Both the position numbers and the translations under genes were made by a program. DNA of 64,000 bases, from assembly GCF_011745365.1 (NCBI RefSeq), contig NW_024468912.1:4402001-4466000 (forward strand), given 5' to 3'. Origin of the DNA: Cryphonectria parasitica EP155. Its lineage: Eukaryota > Ascomycota > Sordariomycetes > Diaporthales > Cryphonectriaceae. Shown piece by piece: positions 1 to 10,439 of this stretch (positions are counted from its first letter, which is position 1; each line of letters starts with the position of its first letter). A model generated the notes under the pieces. The model was not told where the DNA came from. It saw only the letters and a program-made list of their open reading frames with translations, and did not search any database.

Positions 1-2
1 TG

Positions 3-335
3 TTGGTAGTGACACTGTTGGGAGAATCCCCTGATAGCTTGACACATTTTCGAGCTCCTTTCTCAGGATTCCAGGACGTATGTCTGCACACTGTCAATGA
101 CTGGTGCTGTGGCCCTCCAAAGATGGCTTTTCTTCGTGCATGCCAGGAAGTTCAACAAGCCATGAGAAGTGAAGATGGTGTCCCCACAGCCTGGAACCCC
201 CCATGGACACACCCACGCCGAGTACATGCAGACGATGCGCAGCCCATCCCTCCCACACACCACCCCGCCGAGCAACGAGTGATAGAAGAGGCCGATCTTG
301 CTGCTGACATTTCCGAGGTGTTGAGAGATGTATAA
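3..335 (+). CDS. Possible 3' end of a gene entering from the left edge
   Basis: An open frame runs from the window edge to a TAA at 333-335. It has no convincing ATG start, so if real it is a C-terminal fragment. The last roughly 70 codons are polar, with a proline/histidine stretch followed by an acidic helix-like tail ending in LRDV. A GTATGT at about 88 and a CAAAG at about 120 could bound a short intron. I recognise no family. It would converge on ORC6, whose stop is 189 bp away. It could equally be chance or 3' UTR. Confidence 0.25.
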   Translation: MVVTLLGESPDSLTHFRAPFSGFQDVCLHTVNDWCCGPPKMAFLRACQEVQQAMRSEDGVPTAWNPPWTHPRRVHADDAQPIPPTHHPAEQRVIEEADLAADISEVLRDV

Positions 336-523
336 TGATCACGTAATGAACCGCGTTGCAGTAGCTTGTATGCAGGAACGGTCGATAGTCCGAGTTAGTT
401 CCAACCCGCGGCACAGAATTTTGGTTTTCCTTTCTTCTTTTCCGAAGGCGGTCAAACAGTCGCCGAGGATTCAACTTTTGGTTGCCAATTGCCTGCTGCT
501 GCTGAGGTTGTTTCGATTGAGCT

Positions 524-1816
524 TCACGAGTCAACCTCCATCGGATCTGCATCCTTGCCACGCTCCAGCAGCTCGATGCGCCGCATAATGTTTGCCTTCC
601 ATTGGTGGTAGTCGGCCCTTCGGCGTTCACTTAGGTAGTCGAACTTGTCCTGCAGCATGGTGTCGGCCTTGGTGATCTGCACGGTGGCAGCGGCAAGCAC
701 TGGACTCCGGCCAGGACCATCTTCGCCCCCTTGTTCACCTTCAGCGCCGTCGGCCGTATCCCTGATGAATTCGATGCTCCGGTACCAGTCGCTGTTCAGC
801 CACCCCCTGTTTGTCACTTCCGTGATAGCTGCGTCGAGATCAGCCGGCCTCATATCCTCTTCCCAGCCGTCCCAGAATATACCCTCCAGGTCCCCTGTAG
901 CATCAACATGCCTGCCCTTTCTCCTTGGTGGCACTGTAACTTGAATCTCTTCTCTCGCGCTGCGAAGGACACTCAACATATCCTTTCTCATGTTCTTGTA
1001 GCGCGTCCGCGATGCCTCTGGGGTCAACTCCTCACCGGGCGCGAGACCTGCCGACTCCGACACGCACCAGAATATTGCACCGACCAGTGATGTCAAATGG
1101 CCACTCACCCACTCGTCCTGAGTCCTCTTGTTGTATGGCGCCGCAATGGTCTCGAGCCCAGCCATGACGGTTCGCGCAAGGTCAGGACCATCGTCAGCCG
1201 CAAAAGCTGTGCAGAGACGGCGCACAGTAGGGAGAATCCAGGGTGGCAGGGATGAACTGGGTGCGCTGGGTGTATTTACCTTGGACGGCGTGCCTGTGCC
1301 TCTTTTGCTGGGTGTCCGGAACTGTGACAACGAAACCTCCTTGGTCGGTGTGCCTCTTGAAGGCGTAAATCGTGATACAGGAGAGCTGATCCCCTTGGAC
1401 CTGGGCGTGCCGAGGCCATTGGCCTTTGGGCGACCAGCTAGGGAGGTGGCAGGCAAGATCTTGTCCAAATGGGTGTAGAGACGCTTGTAGATACGTGGTG
1501 GGACAGGAGGCCGAGGTTCGATGGGCGGGAGGTTGAGCACGATTTTCAGTCTGTCATTCGTGCTCGTCAGTTTATATTATTTCCAAAAATCCAGCTTATG
1601 ATCTGTTATTCGAAGAAGAGATTTGTTTTCTTACCTGTCACATGCTATATGAGCACATGCATAGGTCCGCGCAACCTCCTCTTCTGCCTTGAGGGTGCTC
1701 GCCTTGTTCCGGGATTGAGCGAGCAGAGAGCCTGCGTGCTCAACTAAGGGAGGGGGCAGATTCGAGTTATGTGAGGGCAGAAGAGATAGCAGAGCTTGCT
1801 CGATGGGTCGGCTCAT
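524..1816 (-). CDS. ORC6: Origin recognition complex subunit 6 (Orc6), two exons
   Basis: Subunit of the six-protein complex that marks replication origins and helps load the MCM helicase in the nucleus. Exon 1 is 1816-1635 and exon 2 is 1550-524; the 84-nt intron has GTAAGA and ACAG ends, and the join restores an Arg codon (AG|A). The product is about 402 aa. The N-terminal part (residues 1-90) is a helical cyclin-box-like fold with the run EPRPPVPPRIYKRLYTHLD, typical of fungal Orc6. The middle (about 95-150) is a disordered Ser/Thr/Pro linker with several SP/TP sites, plausible CDK targets. The C-terminal half is the second helical domain, ending in an acidic tail. The ATG at 1816 is the first Met in frame. 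The gene is divergent from the EF-hand gene, sharing about 800 bp of promoter. The family call is secure by recognition; CDK regulation is inferred. Confidence 0.9.
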
Positions 1817-2624
1817 GGTTGATGGTGATGTTGACTCTTCAGTGCAAGAAAATTGTGGCTGGTGTGGTGGTGGTGGTGTTGTTATGATGTAGCAGTGGAT
1901 GCTGGTCAGGACGGAGCTTTGGAGCTGGATAGAGAATTAAGCTTGTCGCGCCGAGGGGCCGAGAACTCTGGGGAAGGAGACGCGATCTTCAGGGGGCCCA
2001 AGCAAGACACGACAGCACGTGGTGTCCACGCGCATACCCGCTCTAAATTCCAGATTGGGGGGCCGGGGGGGGGAGTCAATAAGTCAAGTCAGGGACCAAC
2101 ATCTGCATTTCGAAGATTGCGCAATGATTAAGGAGATATCTGCATTATTATGTGGCCACACCTGAGCTGGTCTGAAGATTATATCACGCACGATAAGATG
2201 TTTCGTATACAACATGTTATGGCCAGCAGCTCTTAAAGAAACGAACAGCCTCGTATTGGCTTCAACAAAAACTGATCAATCATTTTGCGTCCTGAAAAAT
2301 AGTTCCAGGGAAGAAACATTTCCCAGTTCAGGTGGTTGAGACTGCGGTGACGTAGGAGGCCCCTGGGGCCGCTTTTGGTGTTGAACCCCCTGAAGCTAGC
2401 AAGGAAGGCTATACTGTTTGGTTATCGATTTGCCTAGCAAGCAGGGGTCTCGAATGCATGCGGTCGATCCAGACATTCGCATCCAACCTGCAACCTTTCA
2501 AGTCTTTCGTTGATTGCGCAATCTACATAGTCTCTACCACAAACTCTCAAACCTAGGGCTCCGATCTTCATTGTTTGCACTCATATCACAAGACCTCCAT
2601 TCATTTCTGAACTCCTACCGAATC
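1817..2624. other. Divergent intergenic region between ORC6 and the EF-hand gene
   Basis: About 800 bp holding the back-to-back promoters of ORC6 and the EF-hand gene. It has a short GT-rich stretch just upstream of ORC6 (1856-1884), a run of G at 2057-2073 and AT-rich DNA at 2130-2330. No open frame worth reporting and no clear TATA box was seen. Confidence 0.6.
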
Positions 2625-3327
2625 ATGCTGCCCACCCTCGTTACCGTGCTCGCCCTGAGCGGTGCCGCCTTTGCGCACGGCGGTGACCATGGACAAAAGC
2701 CCATCGTGGACGTGAATGCCGATTGGATGACCAAGCACATGGCAGGTGAGCTTTCTCTCCCTCTCTTTTTCATCTAACAGTCATTGTGATCCAAACCGTT
2801 GCGCTGATCTGACGATCCCTCCCTCTCCCCGCCATTCAGAGGAGCATCACATCGCCGACTTCGACGCTTCCTCCTTCTTCGCCCTGCACGACTTCGACTC
2901 AGACGGCCAGTGGGAAGGCTCCGAGATCCAGCGCACATACGGCCTCATGGACGAATCAAACAAACACGTCACCGACGAGCGGAAGCAAGAGATTGTGCGC
3001 GAGGTCCTGCGGCTGGCCGATGCCGACGGAGACGGGGTGATTCGCCGCGACGAGTTCGAGAACTTCATCAGCCGCGACAAGGGCACACTCCCAGACTTTG
3101 GCACGGGGCCGGGCCACCACGGGGACCTGGAGTTCGAGTACGAGATTCACCATTGGGAGATGTACCATGATGAGAACACCAAGTTGGAGGACCTGACGCA
3201 CCCGGAGGACATTGAGCACTTTAGGCTGCACGACCAGATGGAGGACGAGCAGGACAGGCTGGAGGTGATGACGCACAGGAGGATAGTGGAGGAGAACATT
3301 CCTGACAAGTTCAGAAGGGCAGGCTGA
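2625..3327 (+). CDS. Secreted EF-hand protein, Ssp120/nucleobindin-like, two exons
   Basis: Exon 1 is 2625-2745 and exon 2 is 2840-3327; the 94-nt intron (GTGAGC..TTCAG) splits a Glu codon. The product is about 202 aa. Residues 1-17 form a signal peptide (LVTVLALSGAAFA) followed by a His/Gly-rich stretch. Two canonical EF-hand loops are visible, DFDSDGQWEGSE and DADGDGVIRRDE, each with acidic residues at positions 1, 3, 5 and 12. The C-terminal third is rich in His and acidic residues and predicted helical. Ssp120 of yeast, a lumenal Ca2+-binding partner of the cargo receptor Emp47, has this layout, as do animal nucleobindins. Action in the ER/Golgi lumen is inferred from that likeness. No HDEL-type retention signal is present; the protein ends in KFRRAG. 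The 3' end faces TYW2 with only 93 bp between stop codons. Confidence 0.85.
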
Positions 3328-3420
3328 TGGGGCTCATATAATGCCAAGATGGAGACGAGATAAACGACTGGGCACACGATGGCGGCCATTTCTTCTGGAG
3401 GGAGTGGCAGGGCAGGGCTA

Positions 3421-4119
3421 TTATGATGCATTTCTCAACCTAGATTTTGTAATATAGACGTCAAAGACGCAGTGCCACACACTAGGCGCAAAGGTCTTGA
3501 CTAATTCGACATGTTCAACCTTCGCAGTACGGTCGCATTCGTCTCGCAGGTCCCAGCGGTCAAAGACGCCCTGAATCTCATCCCTGCGGCCCGAAATATC
3601 ATCTACGCCGACATTCTCGTGCAGATGCAGCCATCCATCGCGGTCCTCGCCGCCTCCCAGCAGGATAGTTCGCGCAACGTCCCAGCTGTCGTCGCTCCTG
3701 GGCAGCAGGCCACAGTTGACATGCGACACGGGCAGAGGAAAGCCACACGCCCGCAGCTCCTGCACCCTCCGCGCCGCCTCCCGATTGTCCTGCAGAAACA
3801 CAACGATCCTCTCCTCGCCCGCCACGAGCTCGTGCGCCGGCCTCGCCAGCTCCTCCTCGCCCTGGACGACCCTCACAGACCACCCGTTGACCGCGGCGCC
3901 CCTGCGCAGGCCCTCGACGCTCCACGGGTTCAGCTCCCAGCAGAGAACCCTCATGCCTAGCTTCGCGTACGAGAAGACGAAATAGCCGATCCCGGCGTAG
4001 AGGTCGATGGCCCAGGTATCTGCCAGCGCTGTTCTGGATCGCGCCCTGTGTGCCAGCGGTGGAGTTGACGACTCCTCTCTCTTTGCCGACATGGGCTCTG
4101 TACCAGCAGGAACAGCAGG

Positions 4120-4152
<33 letters not shown>

Positions 4153-4755
4153 GGCGTCGTGAAAGGCGAGCAGCCTGGCCTTTTCCTTCACGTTGCCTCT
4201 TGAGAACATGGTCCAGCGCGGCGCCCATGTCTGGTAGATCCCGTTCTGCTTTGTCGAGACCCAGAAGGCATGGTCGAAGTCCTGCTGAGTGATAGTATGT
4301 CCTTGTGTCTCTGTCGGGCCAAAGTCTCCGTACAGGGTACGCAGGCCGATCGGACTTCTTAGGATATTTTCGCTGTCCTCATCAGGCTTAGAAGGAGCAG
4401 AAGATACAGATTGAGCTGCCACCATCAAAGGGATTCCGTCGTTCACGGCTAGATGTGTAGCCTTTCCTGACGTCTTGGTCCCGATACCGCGCAAGATCCT
4501 CTTCCAGAGATCGAGCCTGCAGTCCTCAGTGACTGTTCCCAGGACTGCCGTCCAGGCCGCCGTCGTGAAGCTACCGCTGGGCAGCAGAATCATGGGCTCA
4601 TAGTCCACCCATCTCTTGGGCGCCTCAGCAACCAGGATCTCGACCCCGTTTTCGAAGGCAATGGCCCCAACATCGAGGCCAGATTGGTCGACCCAGTCCC
4701 TGATAGCAGCAGAGATGGGATTGGGTGGTTTTTGCTTTTTGGGCTTGGGCGCCAT
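3421..4755 (-). CDS. TRM12: tRNA wybutosine-synthesizing protein 2 (TYW2/Trm12)
   Basis: Transfers the 3-amino-3-carboxypropyl group from S-adenosylmethionine to 4-demethylwyosine at G37 of tRNA-Phe, a step of wybutosine synthesis that keeps the reading frame during translation. The intronless product is 444 aa from the chosen ATG. The AdoMet-binding motif AIDLYAGIGYFVFSYAKLG at about residues 250-268 is the hallmark of the TRM5/TYW2 family. The Pro-Asn motif of methyltransferases is not seen, as expected for an aminocarboxypropyl transferase. A polyalanine tract just before the catalytic domain comes from a CAG repeat. The start at 4755 (MAPKPKKQK) is chosen because homology-like sequence begins there, but the frame stays open to an ATG at 4884, adding 43 residues rich in Arg and hydrophobics that could be a mitochondrial leader. 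Divergent from the SDR gene. Confidence 0.85.
4122..4151. repeat. (CAG)10 microsatellite inside TYW2
   Basis: Ten CAG units on the + strand, flanked by interrupted units. Read in the gene (minus) frame it is GCT repeated and encodes the polyalanine tract before the AdoMet domain. Length variation would change the protein by whole alanines without a frameshift. Confidence 0.9.
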
Positions 4756-5968
4756 GTCGAGGCGCAAGGTGTTTGCATTGTTAGTGCAAAAAGATCCAAA
4801 AAAACGCGGCACGCCCCGAAGCAAAACGGGCCTCGTCGCCCCAGAGTCGTGCATTGCATCAGCCAATACTAAACGCTGAATCATTACATTTCAATTGAAG
4901 TCGCTTGTTACTACCCTAAAACGGTCATGGCGTATCCACATTGGGAGGCCATGTTGGATACTAATAATGCTGTAAACTAAGCACTACGCCGTCTATAGAA
5001 CGACATTGTCTACAGCATTGGAATCGACATATACTCATTGTCAATATCTCTTGATCATTTTTGTATGACGAAGAGAATGGATATTGGATGTTGCTGAAGA
5101 GCAGAAAAGAGAGACCTGTGGCGAGGGCCAGTAACTTTAAGTATTTACTGACTGACCTTGGCATAGCCAGCAGGCACCTCTGGCCGAGTCTGTAGATGGT
5201 CTCAGCTGACAGGTTTGGCACACTGGGACGGCTTTCCTTTCCTTCCTTTAGACGCAGTCTCTGAATACAGGCCATTCGCATGGATTTTCAGACTTGTGGC
5301 TCCTTTCCCATCGATTTCTCGACCCCTGCAGCGAGCAATCCTGGGATCTCGCTACGAGATGCGCTCAACGTCGCGAAATGACCCCCCCCCCCTCTTCCGC
5401 CACACAAGAAAAAAAAGATAAAGAAAAGAAACAAGGCGGCCCAGAAAGCCCTTTCTGACAAACCCCATACAATCTATGGTCCTCTCTCGTTCTGACGAGA
5501 AAGGCATTGGCAAGAGAAGGCTCAGAACCCGTTGTTGCAGGACAGTTCTAACACAGCCTCTATCTACATGTTCGAGAAAGAGCAGGCACCACTGTAACAG
5601 CACTTGAGTGAAGACAGCCAGTGCAATCCATACAACACATGATCCCCATCATAAAGGGTGAAGGAAGAACTTCGAGAAAATGGAGGTCTCATAGTGGACG
5701 CCGCGCTGTACCCTCTTCGCGGTGAAGGCAGGCGGGGAGCGGAGTCTAAAGCCACTGAACAGACGGGGCTACCCCAAGGTTTTCATGCCTCGGCTCAGGG
5801 ACCAAGCAGCTAGGGTTACAGTGATCCCCTCACCCTTGCTCTTCTTTCTCACTTGCACCGAGTTACCATCTCACTCTTGATATATCGTGTAGTGTTCAAA
5901 TTCATTCGTTACTGTTCTCCCAGCTACTTGAATTTCGAATCCATACTATCATATATCCCCTCAACACC
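4756..5968. other. Divergent intergenic region between TYW2 and the SDR gene
   Basis: About 1.2 kb. It holds the possible upstream start of TYW2 (ATG at 4884), a C homopolymer at about 5381-5391 next to an A-rich run at 5405-5430, and pyrimidine-rich DNA at 5820-5870 just before the SDR start, typical of fungal core promoters. No further gene was seen. Confidence 0.6.
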
Positions 5969-7164
5969 ATGGCAAGCTCGGCAGGTGACAGACTCAACGC
6001 TTTCAACAAGCAAATAGGAGGAACCCCAGCAGCTGATGAGAGCATCCCGCCCATCAACCAAGTCGCTGCAGCATCCAATGGACCCAGAGCAAGTGACAAG
6101 GTCGTCATCATAACGGGTATATCTTCCTTGCACCCTACCATTCTGTTTCATACCTCAAGAGCATTGTATGTACAATACAGAAAGCCAGGCAATTGACATA
6201 ATATCTCCAGGCGCCAATTCCCCCCTCGGCATAGGCCGGGCCACAGCCCACCAGTTCGCCCAGAACGGAGCCAAGGCAGTGTACATCTGCGACTACGACG
6301 ACAAGCACCTGTCCTACCACAAGACGCAAATCACCTCGTCCTACCCAGCCTGCGAGGTGCACACCCGCAAGTTCGACGCAGCAGACGAAGCCGCCATCAG
6401 AGAGGTCGTGGATGACGCGTTGAAGCGGTACGGGCGCCTGGACGTCTTCTTTGCAAATGCCGGGATTACAGGCGCCCATGCGCTGTTCACGGATGTCGAC
6501 AGAGAGGATTTCATGGAGACGGTGAGAGTGAATACGCTGGGGTGAGTGAATTGGCATAAGAAGGAGGACGGGGGAACAGCTTCCCCGCTCCTTTTCCTTC
6601 CTGCTCCTTTCCCCATTCCAACAGATACGGATCTCTCCACCCATCTCATCCTTCTGAAGAACACAGAGGCTAAAGAAGGAGAAAATTAACAAACAAAAAA
6701 AAAACAGACCCTTCCTGGCCGCAAAACACGCCGCAAAGGCCATGACCAAAACCTCCACCAACAAGCCCACCTCCAGCGGCAGCATCATCATGACCGCCTC
6801 AGTAGCAGGCATCCGCTCCAACGCCGGCGCCACAGCCTACTCCGCCTCCAAGGCCGCCGTCATCAACATGGCCGCCACCATCGCCTACCAGCTCACGGGG
6901 TCCAACATCCGCGTCAACGCCATCTGCCCGGGGGTCATCGAGACGGGCATGACCAGGTCCATGTACGACTCCGCCCGCAAGAGGGGCACCGAGAAGAAGA
7001 TTGGCCAGCTGAACCCGCTGCAGAGGGGCGCGCATGCTGATGAAGTCGCGCGGGTGGTGCTGTTCCTGGGCAGCGACGAGAGCAGTTATGTCAATGGTCA
7101 GGCGTGGGCTGTGGATGGTGGATTGAGCGCGGGCCACCCGTATGTCATGGGAAAGCTGGCATGA
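5969..7164 (+). CDS. Short-chain dehydrogenase/reductase (classical SDR), three exons
   Basis: NAD(P)(H)-dependent oxidoreductase of the classical SDR family; the substrate cannot be read from sequence. Exons are 5969-6116, 6211-6541 and 6708-7164. Introns of 94 and 166 nt have GTATAT..CCAG and GTGAGT..ACAG ends, and both joins restore expected codons. The product is 311 aa. The cofactor motif [10 protein letters not shown] spans intron 1 (about residues 49-58). NAG lies at about 123-125, the catalytic Ser in the MTASVAG segment and the YSASK motif (Tyr..Lys) follow, then [10 protein letters not shown] near the substrate loop and a C-terminal VDGG. A 45-residue N-terminal extension precedes the Rossmann fold. 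The start ATG sits in CACCATGG, a strong context. It converges on YME1. No neighbouring biosynthetic genes suggest a pathway. Confidence 0.88.
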
Positions 7165-7607
7165 GGTGACTTTTGTTTCTCTTCTTGTAGATAAAACAGG
7201 TGGTTGAGCCCTGTATAACCTATGAACCAAAACATCACGATATCACCACCGAGGTTTGTGAAGATGAGTTGAATAGTCTTGCTGGATTCTTTTTGGAGGA
7301 TTCATCAAGGCGCGTCCACAAAAAGAACGGCTGCTTTCAGATGCGCTCTGAAAAAAAAACAATAATAATCGTGATGCAATAATCCCTCCTAAAACCTGAT
7401 ATGATGAGACTCGTCTTCTTGAGCCCCTTGCCGTCCAATACCCTATTCGATAGTACATTTTACATGCCCGTTCATGACACACGCTTCGGTGTCAGAGGCA
7501 GTTCTTTTTCGAGATCTTTTTGCCCCAACCTCGGCAGTCCTTCCCAACGGGCCATCACAGTGAATGGGCGCACGGGTTGGACCAACCAAGCCTACCTTGA
7601 CTAAGCT
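7165..7607. other. Convergent intergenic region between SDR and YME1
   Basis: About 440 bp containing both 3' UTRs. An AAAAAAAACAATAATAAT stretch at about 7350-7368 could serve as polyadenylation signal for the SDR transcript. No gene seen. Confidence 0.6.
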
Positions 7608-10439
7608 TTAAGCCATAGCTGGGGGTGCAGGCGGTGGCGCCCCCGAGCCATTCTCGCCCTCATGTCCTCGACCCGGGATCGGCGGGAGGGCATCGATGGG
7701 ATCCGGTGTCACCGGCACGCTCATTGTGCCGTCCCTTGGCATCTTCATTCGATCAGCCAGTGTCTCCCCCTTGATCACCTTCTTGACCTCCTCCTTGTCC
7801 AGGGTCTCGTAGTCGACGAGGGCCTGTGCCAAGAGGTCGAGCTCCTTGCGCTTCTCTGTCAACAGCTTCTTGGTGCGCCCATAAGCCTCATTGAGCACTC
7901 GCTGCACTTCGTTCTCGACCTGGGCCCGAGTAGCTGGGCTGAGCGTGTCGTATCTCGAGCCAAAGTCCATGGGAGCAAGGCTGTTGCCCATACCGAAATA
8001 GGCGACCATTTGGAAGGCGGTGTCTGTGGCGCTGTTGAGATCCTGTAATATTTGTAAGCGTCAAGGTACTAAGAAGCACACTCACAAAAAAAAAAAAAAA
8101 CACAAAAAAAAAAAAAAAAGAGTCGATGTGACTTACCCCGCTGACCCCAGAGGTCACCATGTCGTTGCCGTACACGAGTTCCTCTGCCACCTTGCCGCCG
8201 AGAGCCGTGTCAATCCTGGCAACATAGTCGGATGAGCTGTACGAGTGCTTGTCCATCTCCGGCAGGAAAGCTGTGTGCCCAAGACTCATGCCGCGCGGCA
8301 GGATCGTGACCTTGTAGAGTGGGACCGACTGCCTCACGCTGTACAGAGCCATAAGAGCATGACCAGCCTCGTGATAAGCGGTCATCAGCTTCTCGTTCTC
8401 GCTAATGACCATGCTTCTCTTCTCAGCACCCATGATGACCTTGTCCTTGGCCCAGATCAGATCCTTCATGGTGACGACGGGGGATTTGTTCTTGCTGGCG
8501 TGGATCGCTGCAGAGTTGACAATGTTCTCGAGTTCCGCGCCTGACAGGCCGGACGTTCCTTGGGCCAGCTCCTGCAGGTTCATGCCCTCCATCAGCCTCA
8601 CCTTCTTGGCGTGGTGCTTCAGAATGGCCAGCCGGCCACGGACATCGGGAAGGTCAACCTGCACATGACGATCGAAGCGACCAGGCCGGGTGAGGGCCTT
8701 GTCCAGAAGCTGGGGGAAGTTGGTGGCGGCGAGGATGATGACTTGACTGCTCTGGTCGAAACCGTCCAGCTCGGTCAACAGCTGATTCAGCGTCTGTTTC
8801 ACATAGGTGCTGTCTCGCGTGTTGCGCTTGCCACCTATCGCATCCAGCTCGTCGATGAAGATGATAGCTGGCGACTTGGACCTCGCAGCGTTGAAGAGAT
8901 CGCGCACACGCTTGGCACCGACGCCGACATAGATCTCGTCGAACTCGCTCCCAGACATGTAGAAGAAAGGCACGCCGGCCTCACCAGCGACCGCCCTTGC
9001 GAGAAGGGTCTTGCCTGTTCCAGGAGGGCCAACAAGGAGGACACCCTTGGGCAGCTTGCCACCCAGCGTAGAGAACTTCTCGGGGTTCTTGAGGAATTCC
9101 ACCAGCTCCTGCAGCTCCTCTTTGGCCTCCTCGCAACCGTGCACATCCGCAAAGCGGGCCTTCTGGTTCTCGGCCTTGACTTCGGCATCGGCCCGGGCTG
9201 TTCCAGTCCGTTTGATGGAGTTGAGAGATTCGACCAGCATTGACACAACGATCAGGCTGAGATAGCAGACGAAACCAAAGATCAAGAGGAAGCGAACCCA
9301 TTTGAAAATGGTCGAGCCGAGGGACTCGTCCACGAGGACATGAATACGGCCATCCTTGGCGACACCTGAGCCCTGGGGAGCTGAGATCGCAATGTTGCCT
9401 CCCTTGTGTTGAGCTGCGACAGCCTGACCGATAGCCTGAACCTGTTCGTTGCTGAGACCGCCCGTCTGGCCCGTAAGGGCGCTGGAGTCTCCTAGTTTAT
9501 TGCCAGTCAACATGGACAAGGACTTTGCATATGCCTCCTCGACGGCCTGGTTCTTGGCATATCGACCAGACTGGTATCGCTCAATGACAATGGCGGGCAT
9601 GTTGGCCTTGAGAAGAACCTGATAGAAAGCATTCTGGGCGGTGGCGCTGTTGGGATTCCGGTTGGCGGCAGCCTCGAGGTTGGCAAGCATGTTGCGAGAT
9701 ATTCCACCATTGCTGAGATTGCGGGTCTGCAGGAGACGAATGTAAGGCGAGAGACCGATGGCACGACTGACTGGAGTCCAAGAGGATCGCTGCGGGAAAG
9801 GCGACGAGTGAAGACCGGCGCTACGGAGACCCAATGCAGTCTGCGCTGTCACAGCTCCGCGTTGTGCTCCCAGAGGAGATGTTGTCGAGAAAAGGCGGCG
9901 GGCAGGGCCAGCGGGACCGTGCGCGGCAAGACGGAAAGCCGAGCGCTGGATGAGAGGGTTAGCCGCTGCAGCGAGGGCGAAGGAGGGCAGCTGGATGATG
10001 GTCGATCGGAGGTCAGAGGATGTCAGCTGCTGGGAGATGGTTGGAAGGTCAGCTTGAAGGCTCGGCAGCGCGTCGCGAAGGAAGTCTGGTAGGGTCGAGC
10101 TGGGTTCGGCCTGGAAATTGCCAAAACGTTAGTCGCTTGTTCGAATGTACGCGACACGCGAGAAGTAGAGATCCTACCGTGATCAGACGTGGGGATGCTG
10201 GTGTTTGCGCTTGGCGGGGTCGGGCGGCGGGTGCCTCGCGGGGTGCTGACACGGAGCCCTTCCATGGTACCAATAGAATATTCGCGATCGTAGGCCATGT
10301 CTCTGCTGTCGCCACCACGAGATCCTATAGTAGAACAAAGGAGAGAAGGGTTAGTATGAGGGCCATTGTGCACAGAGGAGGAGTGTGCGAAAGGAGGGGT
10401 TGGAAGACTTGCAGGCAGCAAAGCAGTTTGAAAGGCCAT
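7608..10439 (-). CDS. YME1: Mitochondrial i-AAA protease Yme1 (FtsH family, M41), four exons
   Basis: ATP-dependent zinc metalloprotease of the mitochondrial inner membrane, facing the intermembrane space, where it degrades unfolded or surplus proteins. Proposed exons: 10439-10413, 10324-10178, 10110-8137 and 8042-7608; product about 860 aa, longer than most family members mainly at the N-terminus. Visible features: mitochondrial leader with RRLFSTTS at about 127-134, a membrane segment at about 327-349, Walker A GPPGTGKT (about 419), Walker [12 protein letters not shown] (about 474), the second region of homology ending in RPGRFDRH, and the zinc site HEAGH (about 638). The third metal ligand is the Asp that opens exon 4 (DLNSATDTA). 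Intron 3 is 94 nt and very U-rich. Intron 1 appears to use a GC donor (GCAAGT) with a CTAAC branch and CTATAG acceptor; a GT donor 39 nt further in is also in phase but weak and leaves a 49-nt intron. The tail is Gly/Pro-rich. Confidence 0.92.
8086..8119. repeat. Two A homopolymers in YME1 intron 3
   Basis: Runs of 15 A and 16 A separated by CAC on the + strand. In the transcript they are U runs lying close to the 5' splice site rather than next to the acceptor. Confidence 0.9.

Noticed and set aside
5969..10439. Secondary-metabolite gene cluster including the SDR
   Set aside because: No polyketide synthase, peptide synthetase, terpene cyclase, P450 or dedicated transporter nearby; the neighbours are housekeeping genes.
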